DNA of 11,964 nt from Chitinophagaceae bacterium UBA2793. GTDB lineage: Bacteria > Bacteroidota > Bacteroidia > Chitinophagales > Chitinophagaceae. The position numbers were made by a program, and so were the translations under genes. Every line of letters begins with the position of its first letter. Position 1 is the first letter of the stretch. Below, one piece after another: positions 1 to 7,800 of this stretch. Below the pieces are notes generated by a model. The model was given only the letters and a program-made list of their open reading frames with translations, made no database searches and was not told where the DNA came from. The stretch spans positions 1 through 11,964 of the forward strand of contig DEHT01000048.1 of NCBI GenBank assembly GCA_002352045.1. The letters run 5' to 3'.

Positions 1-503
1 ATGCCAAAATAATCCATAAAAGATTTTGACGTGCCGTAAATTAATGGTTTGCCTACGGCATCTTCATTTCTACCACTAATAATTACCAAATCTTTTTCCA
101 ACAATTTTTGAACTGCATAATCGCAGTTTACACCACGAATGCTTTCAATTTCACTTTTGGTAATGGGTTGTTTATAGGCAATAATGGCCAGTGTTTCCAA
201 CGAAGCGGTTGACAATTTTTTAATGAACTTATCGCCATTGAGTAATGCTACCGTTTTGTGATAAGCAGGTTTGGTTAAAAACTGCCATCCACCGCCGCTT
301 TGTTTTAATTCAAATGCATAAAATTCTGCATCGTATTTTTCTTTTATGCCTTCAATGGCAGCTTCTACCTGGTCCATGCTGGCACGGTCTTCAATAAAAC
401 CCAAAGCATTGTTTACAAACTCTGTAACTTCCAAAGCTGTTAAGGGCTTATCGCTTGCAAAAATTAAAGCCTCTATGTGGGGAATAATCTGGCTGATTTC
501 CAT
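1..503 (-). CDS. scpB: ScpB, segregation and condensation protein B (3' end cut by window edge)
   Basis: ScpB is the winged-helix partner of ScpA and SMC in the bacterial condensin complex, which acts on the nucleoid during chromosome compaction and segregation. My translation from the ATG at 503-501 gives 167 codons open to the window edge, beginning MEISQIIPHIEALIFASDKP. This matches the usual ScpB opening (an IEALIF-type segment). Residues about 101-124 carry the family hallmark SLETLAIIAYKQPITKSEIE followed by IRGV, the start of the second winged-helix domain. Near the edge, residues 152-167 read KPLIYGTSKSFMDYFG, the usual end of the conserved core, so only a short C-terminal tail should be missing. 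The gene lies downstream of atpG on the same strand across a 99-bp gap filled by repeats. No partner scpA is visible. Family assignment is strong; the C terminus is simply not in the window. Confidence 0.93.
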   Translation of the reverse strand, partial: MEISQIIPHIEALIFASDKPLTALEVTEFVNNALGFIEDRASMDQVEAAIEGIKEKYDAEFYAFELKQSGGGWQFLTKPAYHKTVALLNGDKFIKKLSTASLETLAIIAYKQPITKSEIESIRGVNCDYAVQKLLEKDLVIISGRNEDAVGKPLIYGTSKSFMDYFG

Positions 504-507
504 TTGT

Positions 508-597
508 AATTTGCTAATGTGCTAATCTGCACTCGTAATAGTATTTAATCATTCGGACCGGTATTAGCAAATTAGCAAATTAGCTAATCAGCTAATT
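508..597. repeat. Inverted array of 8-bp repeats between atpG and scpB
   Basis: The right half (563-597) is a tandem run of the 8-bp unit ATTAGCAA: ATTAGCAA, ATTAGCAA, ATTAGCTA, ATCAGCTA, then ATT. The left half (from about 511) carries the same unit in reverse orientation: TTGCTAAT, GTGCTAAT, then a decayed copy. As a result AATTTGCTAATGTGCTAAT (508-526) and ATTAGCAAATTAGCAAATT (563-581) are inverted repeats matching at 18 of 19 positions around a 36-bp centre. A second imperfect 20-bp palindrome sits at 578-597. The array could fold into a long AT-rich hairpin after the atpG stop codon, but lacks the GC stem and T-run of a classical terminator. It may be a dispersed extragenic repeat; that cannot be judged from one window. 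Confidence 0.75.
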
Positions 598-602
598 AAA
601 AC

Positions 603-1484
603 TTAACCTTGCAATGCGGCCGCTCCACTTACAATTTCTGTCAACTCGGTGGTAATGGCTGCTTGTCTTGCACGGTTATAACTGATCTTTAATGACTTCA
701 ATAATTCGTTTGCATTATCGCTTGCTTTGTCCATTGCCGTCATACGGGCGCCATGCTCACTGGCATTGCCATCCAATACGGCTTTGTACAATTGAGTGTT
801 TAAAATTTTTGGCATCAGTTCGGTAATCAAAGCTTCTTTGCCGGGTTCAAAAATAAAATCCGATTTTTTTACAGCACCCTGGTTGCTCACTTTAGGAACG
901 GGTAAAAATTGTTCGGCAATATATTGTTGAGAAGCTGCATTTTTAAATTCACTGTAAATCACTTCCACGGCATCGGTTTCTTTATTGGCAAAAGCATCCA
1001 TTGCATACTTTGCAGCGGCCTGTACTTTTTCGAAACTGAGGCCGGTAAAAATATCCCAAAAGTTGGCTACAACATTGTATCCATTCTTGCTGAAATGCTC
1101 ATAAGCTTTTTTACCAATGGGCAATACCTGTACATTGCCTTTGGCGTTTTGTGCAGCATATTTATCTTTAATAACCTGCTTGGTTAATTTAATGAGGTTA
1201 CTGTTGTATCCACCACAAAGGCCACGGTCGCTGGTAACTACAATTATCAATGCTTTTTCAACCGGCCTTTCTACTGCAAGGTCCATAGCCACATCTCCTT
1301 CGCTACTGCTTACGATATTACTCAGCATTTCCTGCAGTTTTTGAGCATAGGGACGCATTTGCGTAATGGCATCCTGTGCACGGCGCAATTTTGCCGCACT
1401 CACCATTTTCATTGCTTTGGTAATTTGTTGGGTGCTTTGAACACTTTTTATCCGGTTTCTAACCTCTTTTAATGCGCCGCTCAT
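603..1484 (-). CDS. atpG: ATP synthase F1 gamma subunit
   Basis: The gamma subunit is the rotating central stalk of F1Fo ATP synthase, coupling proton flow through the membrane ring to catalysis in the alpha3-beta3 head. The protein is 293 residues, the normal length (about 285-295). Both terminal coiled-coil helices show family signatures. The N-terminal one has IKSVQSTQQITKAMKMVSAA (residues about 13-32) followed by KLRRAQ. The C-terminal one has NRARQAAITTELTEIVSGAA near the end. TSDRGLCGGYNSNL in the globular Rossmann-like domain is also typical. The start at 1484 gives the usual MSGALKEVRNRI opening. No atpA, atpD, atpH or other ATP synthase gene lies next to it: upstream is a small lipoprotein gene, downstream is scpB. 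It may therefore need its own promoter (candidate at 1510-1517). Identification is near certain. Confidence 0.98.
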   Translation of the reverse strand: MSGALKEVRNRIKSVQSTQQITKAMKMVSAAKLRRAQDAITQMRPYAQKLQEMLSNIVSSSEGDVAMDLAVERPVEKALIIVVTSDRGLCGGYNSNLIKLTKQVIKDKYAAQNAKGNVQVLPIGKKAYEHFSKNGYNVVANFWDIFTGLSFEKVQAAAKYAMDAFANKETDAVEVIYSEFKNAASQQYIAEQFLPVPKVSNQGAVKKSDFIFEPGKEALITELMPKILNTQLYKAVLDGNASEHGARMTAMDKASDNANELLKSLKISYNRARQAAITTELTEIVSGAAALQG

Positions 1485-1509
1485 GTAATCTTATTTTTTA
1501 ATTGGTGGG

Positions 1510-1517
1510 CAAAATTA
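1510..1517 (-). promoter_or_regulatory. Candidate -7 box upstream of atpG
   Basis: On the minus strand these bases read TAATTTTG, an exact match to the Bacteroidota -7 element TAnnTTTG, ending 25 bp before the atpG ATG. That would give a leader of about 20 nt. I found no TTTG at the expected 19-21 bp upstream, so the -33 half is missing or degenerate. The atpG gene appears detached from the ATP synthase operon and the 118-bp gap before it could hold a promoter, which makes this worth noting but not firm. Confidence 0.35.
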
Positions 1518-1602
1518 AGGCAAAAAGCTCAATCACCCGTTTATAAAAAAGGTTTTTAAAAGGCAAAGGAATTTAAGCGAGACTTATTGTGGAAAAAACC
1601 GC

Positions 1603-2052
1603 TTATTTGGCCCTTTTCATGCGTGAAAAAGGGTAGCCGGCACAACCCTTTTTTGGATTTTGCCGGTCGGCAGCAGGGGTATTGGTAGCAGTTTCTTTAT
1701 CGGGCGCTTTATAGGCCGTAAGGCAAAATCCCCATCGCCAGGGTTCCATATTGCTAAATTGAATAATGTCTATCCTGGAAAATAAACCTGCACCGGAAAT
1801 ATTGTCTTTGTCATTTTGCGCTATTAAATATTGCTCTTTTTTGTTGTATAAAATCAGGTTGTATTTTGCCCCCGGATGTTGTATGAAACTGTTTTTTGTA
1901 ACCGTATATTGAATATCGTAATCGTCGGTAAAATTTCCCAGCAGGCTGGTATCGGTTAAAACTTTATTATTAGTTAGAGCGGAGGACGGTGCACTACAGT
2001 TTTGTAATGATATGCCCAGGCAAATGCTGCAAAAGAAAAATAGTAATCTCAT
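1603..2052 (-). CDS. Small lipoprotein of unknown function
   Basis: A 149-residue protein I cannot assign to a characterised function. It begins with a short signal peptide: basic MRLL, a hydrophobic run rich in F, C and I, then a lipobox-like L16-Q17-N18-C19. Asn just before the cysteine is less usual than Gly, Ala or Ser, so lipidation at C19 is probable rather than certain. The mature part is polar, about 130 residues, with no further membrane segment. The C-terminal half is rich in aromatic residues (residues about 101-112, NMEPWRWGFCLT) and ends in a short basic stretch, FSRMKRAK. Cys109 and Cys136 could form a disulfide outside the cytoplasm. It starts 34 bp after the repressor stop codon on the same strand, so co-transcription with that gene is possible. 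Start and lipoprotein features support a real gene. Confidence 0.75.
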   Translation of the reverse strand: MRLLFFFCSICLGISLQNCSAPSSALTNNKVLTDTSLLGNFTDDYDIQYTVTKNSFIQHPGAKYNLILYNKKEQYLIAQNDKDNISGAGLFSRIDIIQFSNMEPWRWGFCLTAYKAPDKETATNTPAADRQNPKKGCAGYPFSRMKRAK

Positions 2053-2079
2053 AAATTAATAACAGGATACAATGCTCGA

Positions 2080-2099
2080 TACTATTTTATACAATAGTA
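2080..2099. other. 20-bp imperfect palindrome over the repressor stop codon
   Basis: TACTATTTTATACAATAGTA pairs as a 7-bp stem (TACTATT with AATAGTA) around six bases and spans the repressor stop codon at 2087-2089. It lies 28 bp before the lipoprotein start. No T-run follows on the minus strand, so it does not look like a terminator. It could be an operator-like dyad for the lipoprotein gene or chance in AT-rich DNA. Confidence 0.3.
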
Positions 2100-2875
2100 A
2101 CTTCTATACCCATTTCTTTTAATTGCTGTAAGTAATGATCCGATATGCCACTGTCGGTAATAATTTGATCTACCTCTTCTAACCCGCAAATTCTGCCAAA
2201 ACCTCTTTTGCCAAATTTACTACTATCGGTAAGAAGGATAGTCTTTTGAGCTGCTGCAATCATCTTACGGTTGAGCTGCGCTTCCATAATATGAGTGGTG
2301 GTAATGCCAAATTCTGCATCAATGCCATCTACCCCTAAATACAATTTACTGCATGAAAAATCTTCCAGCATTTTTTCGGCGTAAGGCCCTGTGCCGGATG
2401 ATGAACTTTTTCTAAGGGTGCCACCTAATACAATTACTTCAATATCGGGGTGTAGGTTTAATTCCATTGCTACATTTAATGCAGATGTTAATACCGTTAA
2501 TTTTCCCTTTGGTTGAATGGCTCTTGCCAAAAATTGTACGGTAGTACCCGATGCAATGATGATAGAGTCTTCGGGTTCTATTAATGCAGCAGCAACTTGT
2601 CCGATACTTGTTTTTTCTGTAGCCTTTATATTTTCTTTCTCACTTACATGCCGGTCGGTTGCATAAGGGTTGCTGAGTGTGGCTCCGCCATGGGTTCTAT
2701 GAAGCAGGTTTTTTGTTTCCAACAGCGTAAGATCCTTTCGAATGGTAACCGAAGAAACATTTAAATGATTACATAAATCCACCACCGTAACCTTTCCTTC
2801 TTTGTTGATACTGTCTAAAATATGTTTATGCCTTTCAGAAAGGCTCAGTAAAGATTGATTGTTTTCTAAAGACAT
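2087..2875 (-). CDS. DeoR/GlpR-family transcriptional repressor, probable glycerol-3-phosphate regulator
   Basis: A 262-residue DeoR-family regulator at full family length. Residues about 13-68 form the N-terminal winged helix-turn-helix, with recognition helix VSSVTIRKDL (40-49) and the family signature HRTHGGATL (59-67). The rest is the DeoR sugar-phosphate sensor domain: IASGTTV (107-113) at the ligand site, LGGT (150-153), GVDGID (181-186) and LTDSSKFG (215-222) are the usual conserved blocks. Such proteins typically repress until a phosphorylated sugar or polyol binds. Its gene diverges from glpD across 206 bp containing paired repeats, so glycerol 3-phosphate is the most likely effector, as for GlpR of E. 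coli. Ligand and target are inferred from position. The ATG at 2875 is the only ATG compatible with an intact HTH. One repeat arm overlaps its own likely promoter, suggesting autoregulation. Confidence 0.92.
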   Translation of the reverse strand: MSLENNQSLLSLSERHKHILDSINKEGKVTVVDLCNHLNVSSVTIRKDLTLLETKNLLHRTHGGATLSNPYATDRHVSEKENIKATEKTSIGQVAAALIEPEDSIIIASGTTVQFLARAIQPKGKLTVLTSALNVAMELNLHPDIEVIVLGGTLRKSSSSGTGPYAEKMLEDFSCSKLYLGVDGIDAEFGITTTHIMEAQLNRKMIAAAQKTILLTDSSKFGKRGFGRICGLEEVDQIITDSGISDHYLQQLKEMGIEVTIV

Positions 2876-2879
2876 AGCC

Positions 2880-2910
2880 CAAAGTTGTGTTTAAATAACT
2901 GAATTTCAAA
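2880..2910 (-). promoter_or_regulatory. Probable promoter of the DeoR-family repressor gene
   Basis: On the minus strand TTTG (2910-2907) is followed after exactly 19 bp by CAACTTTG (2887-2880). This matches the Bacteroidota consensus TTTG-N19-21-TAnnTTTG at all but one fixed base. The -7 box ends only 4 bp before the ATG at 2875, so transcription would begin at or next to the start codon and the mRNA would be leaderless or nearly so. The -33 box overlaps the left operator arm (2908-2922), a natural place for self-repression. Confidence 0.55.
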
Positions 2911-2988
2911 AACAAAACATTTGAATGGAATGCAATTATTTGTTGAGAAACTATAAAAAATAAAATTATTTCAAAATGTTTTGTTTTT
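2908..2988. promoter_or_regulatory. Paired 15-bp inverted operator arms between repressor and glpD
   Basis: AAAAACAAAACATTT (2908-2922) and its exact reverse complement AAATGTTTTGTTTTT (2974-2988) face each other with centres 66 bp apart, about six helical turns. The left arm lies on the repressor's -33 region and the right arm about 95 bp before the glpD start. A repressor dimer or tetramer bound to both could loop the DNA and shut both genes. The perfect match is seen directly; binding by the adjacent DeoR protein is inference. Confidence 0.6.
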
Positions 2989-3013
2989 ATTGATTTAATT
3001 TTCTTTAACTTTC
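2980..3013 (+). promoter_or_regulatory. Tentative glpD promoter
   Basis: TTTG at 2980-2983 lies inside the right operator arm and is followed after 22 bp by TAACTTTC (3006-3013), one base off TAnnTTTG. The spacer is slightly longer than the usual 19-21 bp. Transcription would start near 3020, giving a leader of about 60 nt. Overlap with both repeat systems makes the site plausible, but the match is imperfect on two counts. Confidence 0.3.
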
Positions 3014-3040
3014 GTTTTTATAAAAAAAGCTTTCGTTTTA
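3009..3040 (+). promoter_or_regulatory. CTTTCGTTTT direct repeat before glpD, candidate operator
   Basis: CTTTCGTTTT occurs at 3009-3018 and again at 3030-3039, 21 bp apart, which places both copies on the same DNA face. A further TTTC lies at 3000-3003, roughly one helical turn before the first copy. Several DeoR-family regulators such as AgaR are known to bind direct repeats rich in TTTC. The repeats lie over the tentative -7 box and start site of glpD, the expected position for repression. Confidence 0.5.
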
Positions 3041-3081
3041 TTTTAATATTAATATAACCTGAAAGTAACCAAAACTTAACA

Positions 3082-4650
3082 GTGAACCCCGAATCAACAA
3101 ATAGAAAAAATTTACTGGGCCGAATTACTAACCAGGCCCAATGGGATTTATTGGTAATTGGAGGCGGCGCTACCGGCTTGGGAGTTGCATTAGAAGCCAT
3201 AAGCAGGGGCTATAAAACCTTGCTGGTAGAGCAGGCCGATTTTGCCAAAGGAACTTCCAGCCGCAGCACCAAACTGGTACATGGTGGCGTAAGGTACCTG
3301 GCGCAAGGTGATGTAAAATTGGTGCGAGAAGCAAGTATTGAAAGAGGGCTATTGCATAGAAATGCACCGCATCTTGTAAAAGATCAAACTTTTATAGTGC
3401 CGGTATATAGCTTTTGGAGCCGCCTCAAGTATAGTATTGGATTAAAATTGTACGACCGTATTGCCGGAAAACTTAGCCTGGGGCATTCGGTATTTATTTC
3501 AAAAGAAGAAACCATAAAAAAACTCCCCGGAATTAAAACGCAAGGTTTAAAAGGTGGAGTATTGTACTACGATGGACAGTTTGACGATTCGAGACTGGCC
3601 ATCAACTTAGCGCAAACTATTATTGAGCAGGGTGGAGTAGCTATTAATTATGTAAAAGTTACCGGCCTTCACAAGAATGCCAATGGTACAATAAATGGTG
3701 CAAGTTTAATAGATACCGAATCGGGAACGCTTTTGAATGTAAATGCCAAGGCGCTGGTAAATGCTACCGGTGTTTTTGTGGATGATATTCTGCAAATGGA
3801 TAAACCCGGAAGCGCAAAAACAATTTGCGCCAGCCAGGGTGTGCATGTAGTGTTGAGTAAATCTTTCTTTCCCTCTGAACATGCGCTTATGATTCCGCAA
3901 ACAAGTGATGGCCGGGTTTTGTTTGCTGTACCCTGGCACAATAAAGTGGTAGTAGGTACAACCGATACGCCGATAAAGGATGTAGTGTTGGAACCTGTGG
4001 CGCTTGATAAAGAAATTGATTTTATATTAGATACTGCCGGTGCTTATCTAACAAAAAAGCCTACACGAAATGATGTGTTGAGTGTATTTGCCGGCTTAAG
4101 ACCACTTGCTGCACCACAGGGTGAGCAACAACAAACCAAAGAAATATCCCGAAGCCATAAAATAATAGTATCTCCATCAAAACTTTTTACCATGCTGGGT
4201 GGCAAATGGACTACCTATCGAAAAATGGGAGAAGATATGCTGGATAGTATTGAAAAAGAACTGCAATGGCAGTTTACCACATCCGGTACAGCTACAATGC
4301 ACATTCATGGATATTCTGAAAACACTAACTGGCAACATCCATTCTATTATTACGGAAGCGATGAAGCCTTCTTAGAATCGCAGGTTAAAGCAGCAAAGAG
4401 CGATTGGTTGAGCGAAGAATTACACATTCATCCGCAGCAGGTAGTATGGGCAGTACATTATGAAATGGCCCGAACAGTGGAAGATTTTTTAAGCAGGCGA
4501 ACAAGAGCACTTTTTTTAGATGCAGCTGAAAGCAGGAGAATAGCACCTGATGTAGCTAACATTATGGCAATAGAACTGGGAGAGTCCGAAACCTGGAAGG
4601 CTGCTCAGTTAGCAGCATTTAACCAGGTGAGCGAAAAATATTTGTTGTAG
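3082..4650 (+). CDS. glpD: FAD-dependent glycerol-3-phosphate dehydrogenase
   Basis: GlpD oxidises sn-glycerol 3-phosphate to dihydroxyacetone phosphate at the inner face of the cytoplasmic membrane, passing electrons through FAD to quinone. The protein is 522 residues (E. coli GlpD is about 501). The N-terminal Rossmann fold has LLVIGGGATGLG (23-34), then HGGVRYL (67-73), a GlpD signature near the FAD. FAGLRPL (336-342) and GGKWTTYRKMGEDMLD (373-388) match conserved substrate- and FAD-site blocks. Residues about 400-522 form the C-terminal helical DAO_C domain, with EDFLSRRTRALFLD (467-480). The start is a GTG. A stop lies nine codons upstream in frame (3055-3057), and no in-frame ATG occurs before the FAD motif, so GTG is close to forced. 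The gene diverges from a DeoR-type repressor and precedes a SusC/SusD operon by 182 bp. Function is confident. Confidence 0.96.
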   Translation: MNPESTNRKNLLGRITNQAQWDLLVIGGGATGLGVALEAISRGYKTLLVEQADFAKGTSSRSTKLVHGGVRYLAQGDVKLVREASIERGLLHRNAPHLVKDQTFIVPVYSFWSRLKYSIGLKLYDRIAGKLSLGHSVFISKEETIKKLPGIKTQGLKGGVLYYDGQFDDSRLAINLAQTIIEQGGVAINYVKVTGLHKNANGTINGASLIDTESGTLLNVNAKALVNATGVFVDDILQMDKPGSAKTICASQGVHVVLSKSFFPSEHALMIPQTSDGRVLFAVPWHNKVVVGTTDTPIKDVVLEPVALDKEIDFILDTAGAYLTKKPTRNDVLSVFAGLRPLAAPQGEQQQTKEISRSHKIIVSPSKLFTMLGGKWTTYRKMGEDMLDSIEKELQWQFTTSGTATMHIHGYSENTNWQHPFYYYGSDEAFLESQVKAAKSDWLSEELHIHPQQVVWAVHYEMARTVEDFLSRRTRALFLDAAESRRIAPDVANIMAIELGESETWKAAQLAAFNQVSEKYLL

Positions 4651-4832
4651 TATTTTTTATAAGATTAGCAAAAAACAAAATACCGAATAAAACTTAACAA
4701 TTGGGTAATCAAAAATAAGCATTGCTTTTATGAAAAATTTTTTCTTTTGCGCCAACTTTTTTTTGCTTTACCGGCAAACGAAAACTGCAATGTTTAATCA
4801 TACAATATTTTTTAAACCAACAACTAAAGCTT
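4651..4832 (+). other. glpD-susC intergenic region with a possible operator half-site
   Basis: This 182-bp AT-rich gap has no convincing ORF, RNA gene or terminator. A small dyad AAGCATTGCTT sits at 4717-4727. AAACGAAAA at 4776-4784 is the reverse complement of TTTTCGTTT, sharing the TTTCGTTT core of the direct repeat before glpD. It could be a half-site for the same regulator, but an 8-bp AT-rich match may be chance. TTTG runs occur near 4746-4749 and 4762-4764 without a well-spaced TAnnTTTG, so I cannot place a promoter. The large gap suggests the transport operon has its own start, or is read through from glpD. Confidence 0.4.
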
Positions 4833-7800
4833 ATGAATTTTTTTATCAAAGCTGCTAAACAGTTTGCTTTTGCAAAGGTTTTACCGCTTGTGATGCTTTG
4901 CCTTTTAAGTGCATTAATTGCAATGGGGCAACAGCGAAATGTGAGCGGCACAGTTCGCAACAACAAAACCAATGTGGGTGTTGTAAATGCAACCGTAACT
5001 GTAAAAGGAACCACCCGTTCGGTATCTACCAATGAACGGGGTGAATTTTCCATTTTGGCAGGCAACAACGATGTGTTGCAGATTTCAAGTGTGGGTTATA
5101 CTACCGCAGAATTTAGGGTAGGCAACAGAAATAATATTGCTGCTGGCCTTGCAGAATCGGCTACCGAAATGGAAGGGGTAGTGGTAACTGCTTTAGGAAT
5201 TAAAAGGCAGGAACGGGCATTAGGTTATGCTACTACCACCGTTAAAGGCGATGATTTAACCAATGCTATTTCTTCCAACTGGACCGATGCGCTTTCGGGA
5301 AAAGTGGCCGGATTAAATCTTGTTAGATCCAATAGCGGCCCTACGGGTTCCAATAAAATTATTTTAAGAGGCGAAAATAATTTAACCGGCGATAATGAAG
5401 CATTGGTGGTAGTAGATGGAGTAGTAATAAACCAGGGAAGCGGACGACGTACTGCTATTGGCGGCGAAACGGTGTACGGTACCGGCAGCGATAATATGCC
5501 TGCCGACTATGGCGGCAGTTTAAACGATATTAACCCCGAGGATATAGAAAGTGTAACCGTATTAAAAGGCCCGGCTGCTGCAGCACTGTATGGTGAGCGT
5601 GCAGCAAATGGCGCTATTATGATTACCACTAAATCGGGTAGCAGCAAAAAGAAAGGCCTGGGCATTACCTTCAATTCAAATACTTCTATTGAAGACATTA
5701 ATCGCTGGCCCGATTTGCAATATGAATACGGACAGGGTACCAACGGATTACCCTACTATTCATTTGGTGCCGGCCCCGATGGGGCTAGTACCAGTGCTAC
5801 CAGCTCGGCTTATGGCCCTCGTTTTAATGGCCAAATGTTTTATCAATATGACCCTGTAACCAATAAACAGGGAACCGAAAGAACTTTATGGAGACCTTAC
5901 CCAAACCAAACAAGAGAGTACTTTAAACAGGGATTTACCACAACTAACACTTTGAGTGTTGATGGAGGAACTGATAAAACAACTGCCCGCTTTTCTTTTA
6001 CTAATGTTTACAACAAATGGATATTACCCAATACCGGTTACAAAAGAAATACCCTGGCTCTATCGGTAAATTCAAAAGTAACCGATAAGCTTACCATTTC
6101 TTCTAAAATAAATTATACCAATAAATTCAGCGATAATCTTCCCGGTGCTGGCTACGGCAACCAGTCTATTATGTATTGGTATATTTTTTGGCAACCAAGT
6201 GCCGATCTTAACTGGCTAAAACGATATTGGGTACCGGGCCAGGAAGGTAGAAGAATTTTTTATCCCTTTAGTACATTTCCCGAAAACCCCTATGCTATTG
6301 CAAATGAATTTATCAATAGTTCAAACAGACATAATGTAACCGGCAATGTTCAGGCATTGTACAATTTTACCAAAGAAGTAAGCCTGCAGGTAAGAGCATC
6401 AATGGATATGAGCTACGAAAAGCGTGCACAGCAGCGTCCGTATGATGCGGGGTCAAGGTTTCAAAAAGGAAGCTACCGCACTCAAAATATTTTTTCGCAG
6501 GAAGCAAGTGGCGATTTTTTGTTGAAGTATGCTAAAAAAGTAAGAGACTTCGATTTATCTGCAAGTGTAGGTGGTAGTGCTTTAAAAAATAATTATGATA
6601 GAGATGAAGTAAGAGCCGATTCGCTTACTTACCCCGGTTTATATAGTATGAGTAATAATGCAGGTCCGTTGCTAACAATGCCCTGGAGAAGTGAGTATGC
6701 AATCAATAGTTTTTATGGTTTGCTTACCGCAGGCTATAAAAAACTTCTTTATGTAGATGTTACCGGCCGTCAGGATTGGGTAAGTACCCTGGCAACTCCT
6801 TTCCGAAAAGAAAATGTTTCTTTCTTCTATCCATCGGTAAGTACAAGTTTTATAGCATCAGAAATTTTTAAAATGCCTCAGCAAATTGATTATTTAAAAC
6901 TGCGTGCATCCATAGCAAGTGTGGGTGGAGGAAGTACCATCCCTTATAGAACTGCTTTCAACTATACTACAGCAGGAAGTTTGTACGCAGGTGGTTTAAC
7001 TAATCCGCCATTGCTGGCCAACCCCAATTTGAAGCCGCTTAAAACCACCACATACGAATTGGGAGCTAATATGACCATGTTTAAAAACAGGCTCTCAATT
7101 GATGCAGCTTATTATACCGGTAATACCCGAAACCAAATAATGGAAAGAATAGTGGACAGGGCAAGTGGCTATGCAAGATCGGTTATTAATATTGGTAAAG
7201 TAAAAAACACCGGTTTTGAATTGGCATTACAGGCAACGCCGGTAGTAACCAAAAGCGGCTTTAAATGGACCACTTCTTTAGTGTATTCAACCAATAGAAA
7301 CCGCATTCAAGAATTAGCCGATAGTGCCGTAGTGCTTCGAAATGGTCCCGTGGGTGGCGGACAAATTGTTGCCAAAGTAGGTGGAAGTATGGGTGATGTT
7401 TATGGAAGAGGTTATGTGCGTGCCCCGGATGGACAAATTGTATATGATGCCTCAACCGGTTTTGCAAAAATTTCCGACGATGTTGTTTATTTAGGAAACA
7501 CTATTCCTAAAGGCAAAATTGGATTTACAAACGACTTTTATTTTAAAGGCTTTCGCTTGAATGTATTGTTTGATGCTCAGTGGGGTGCAGTGGCTCACTC
7601 ACTGTCTCATTACAAACTGGCCGAACAGGGTAAATTATCCAAAACATTGCCCGGCCGCTACAATGGTATTATTGGAAATGGTGTAGTAGAAGATGGTACC
7701 GGAAAATACATTCCCAATACTAAAGTGGCTACCAATATTGATGAATATTATCGCTCTCATTGGGGTATTGATAATGCAGAGGGAAGCACATTTAGTACCG

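Noticed and set aside
909..1344. Open frames on the plus strand opposite atpG
   Set aside because: They are antisense to a certain gene, show no family features, and their translations are low-complexity shadows of atpG.
1611..1633. Hairpin CCCTTTTCA / TGAAAAAGGG at the 3' end of the lipoprotein gene as a terminator
   Set aside because: It lies inside the coding sequence before the stop codon, and the nearest T-run on the minus strand is about 15 bases away, so it does not fit an intrinsic terminator.
3170..3367. Minus-strand open frame within glpD
   Set aside because: It overlaps the conserved FAD-binding region of glpD and has no recognisable domain or plausible start context.
4732..4744. 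GAAAAATTTTTTC near-palindrome as a glpD terminator
   Set aside because: Pure A/T pairing with no GC stem and no loop; common by chance in this DNA.
4709..5068. 119-residue minus-strand frame across the SusC leader and signal peptide
   Set aside because: Most of it is antisense to the SusC N terminus; its sequence lacks a signal, domain or coherent composition.
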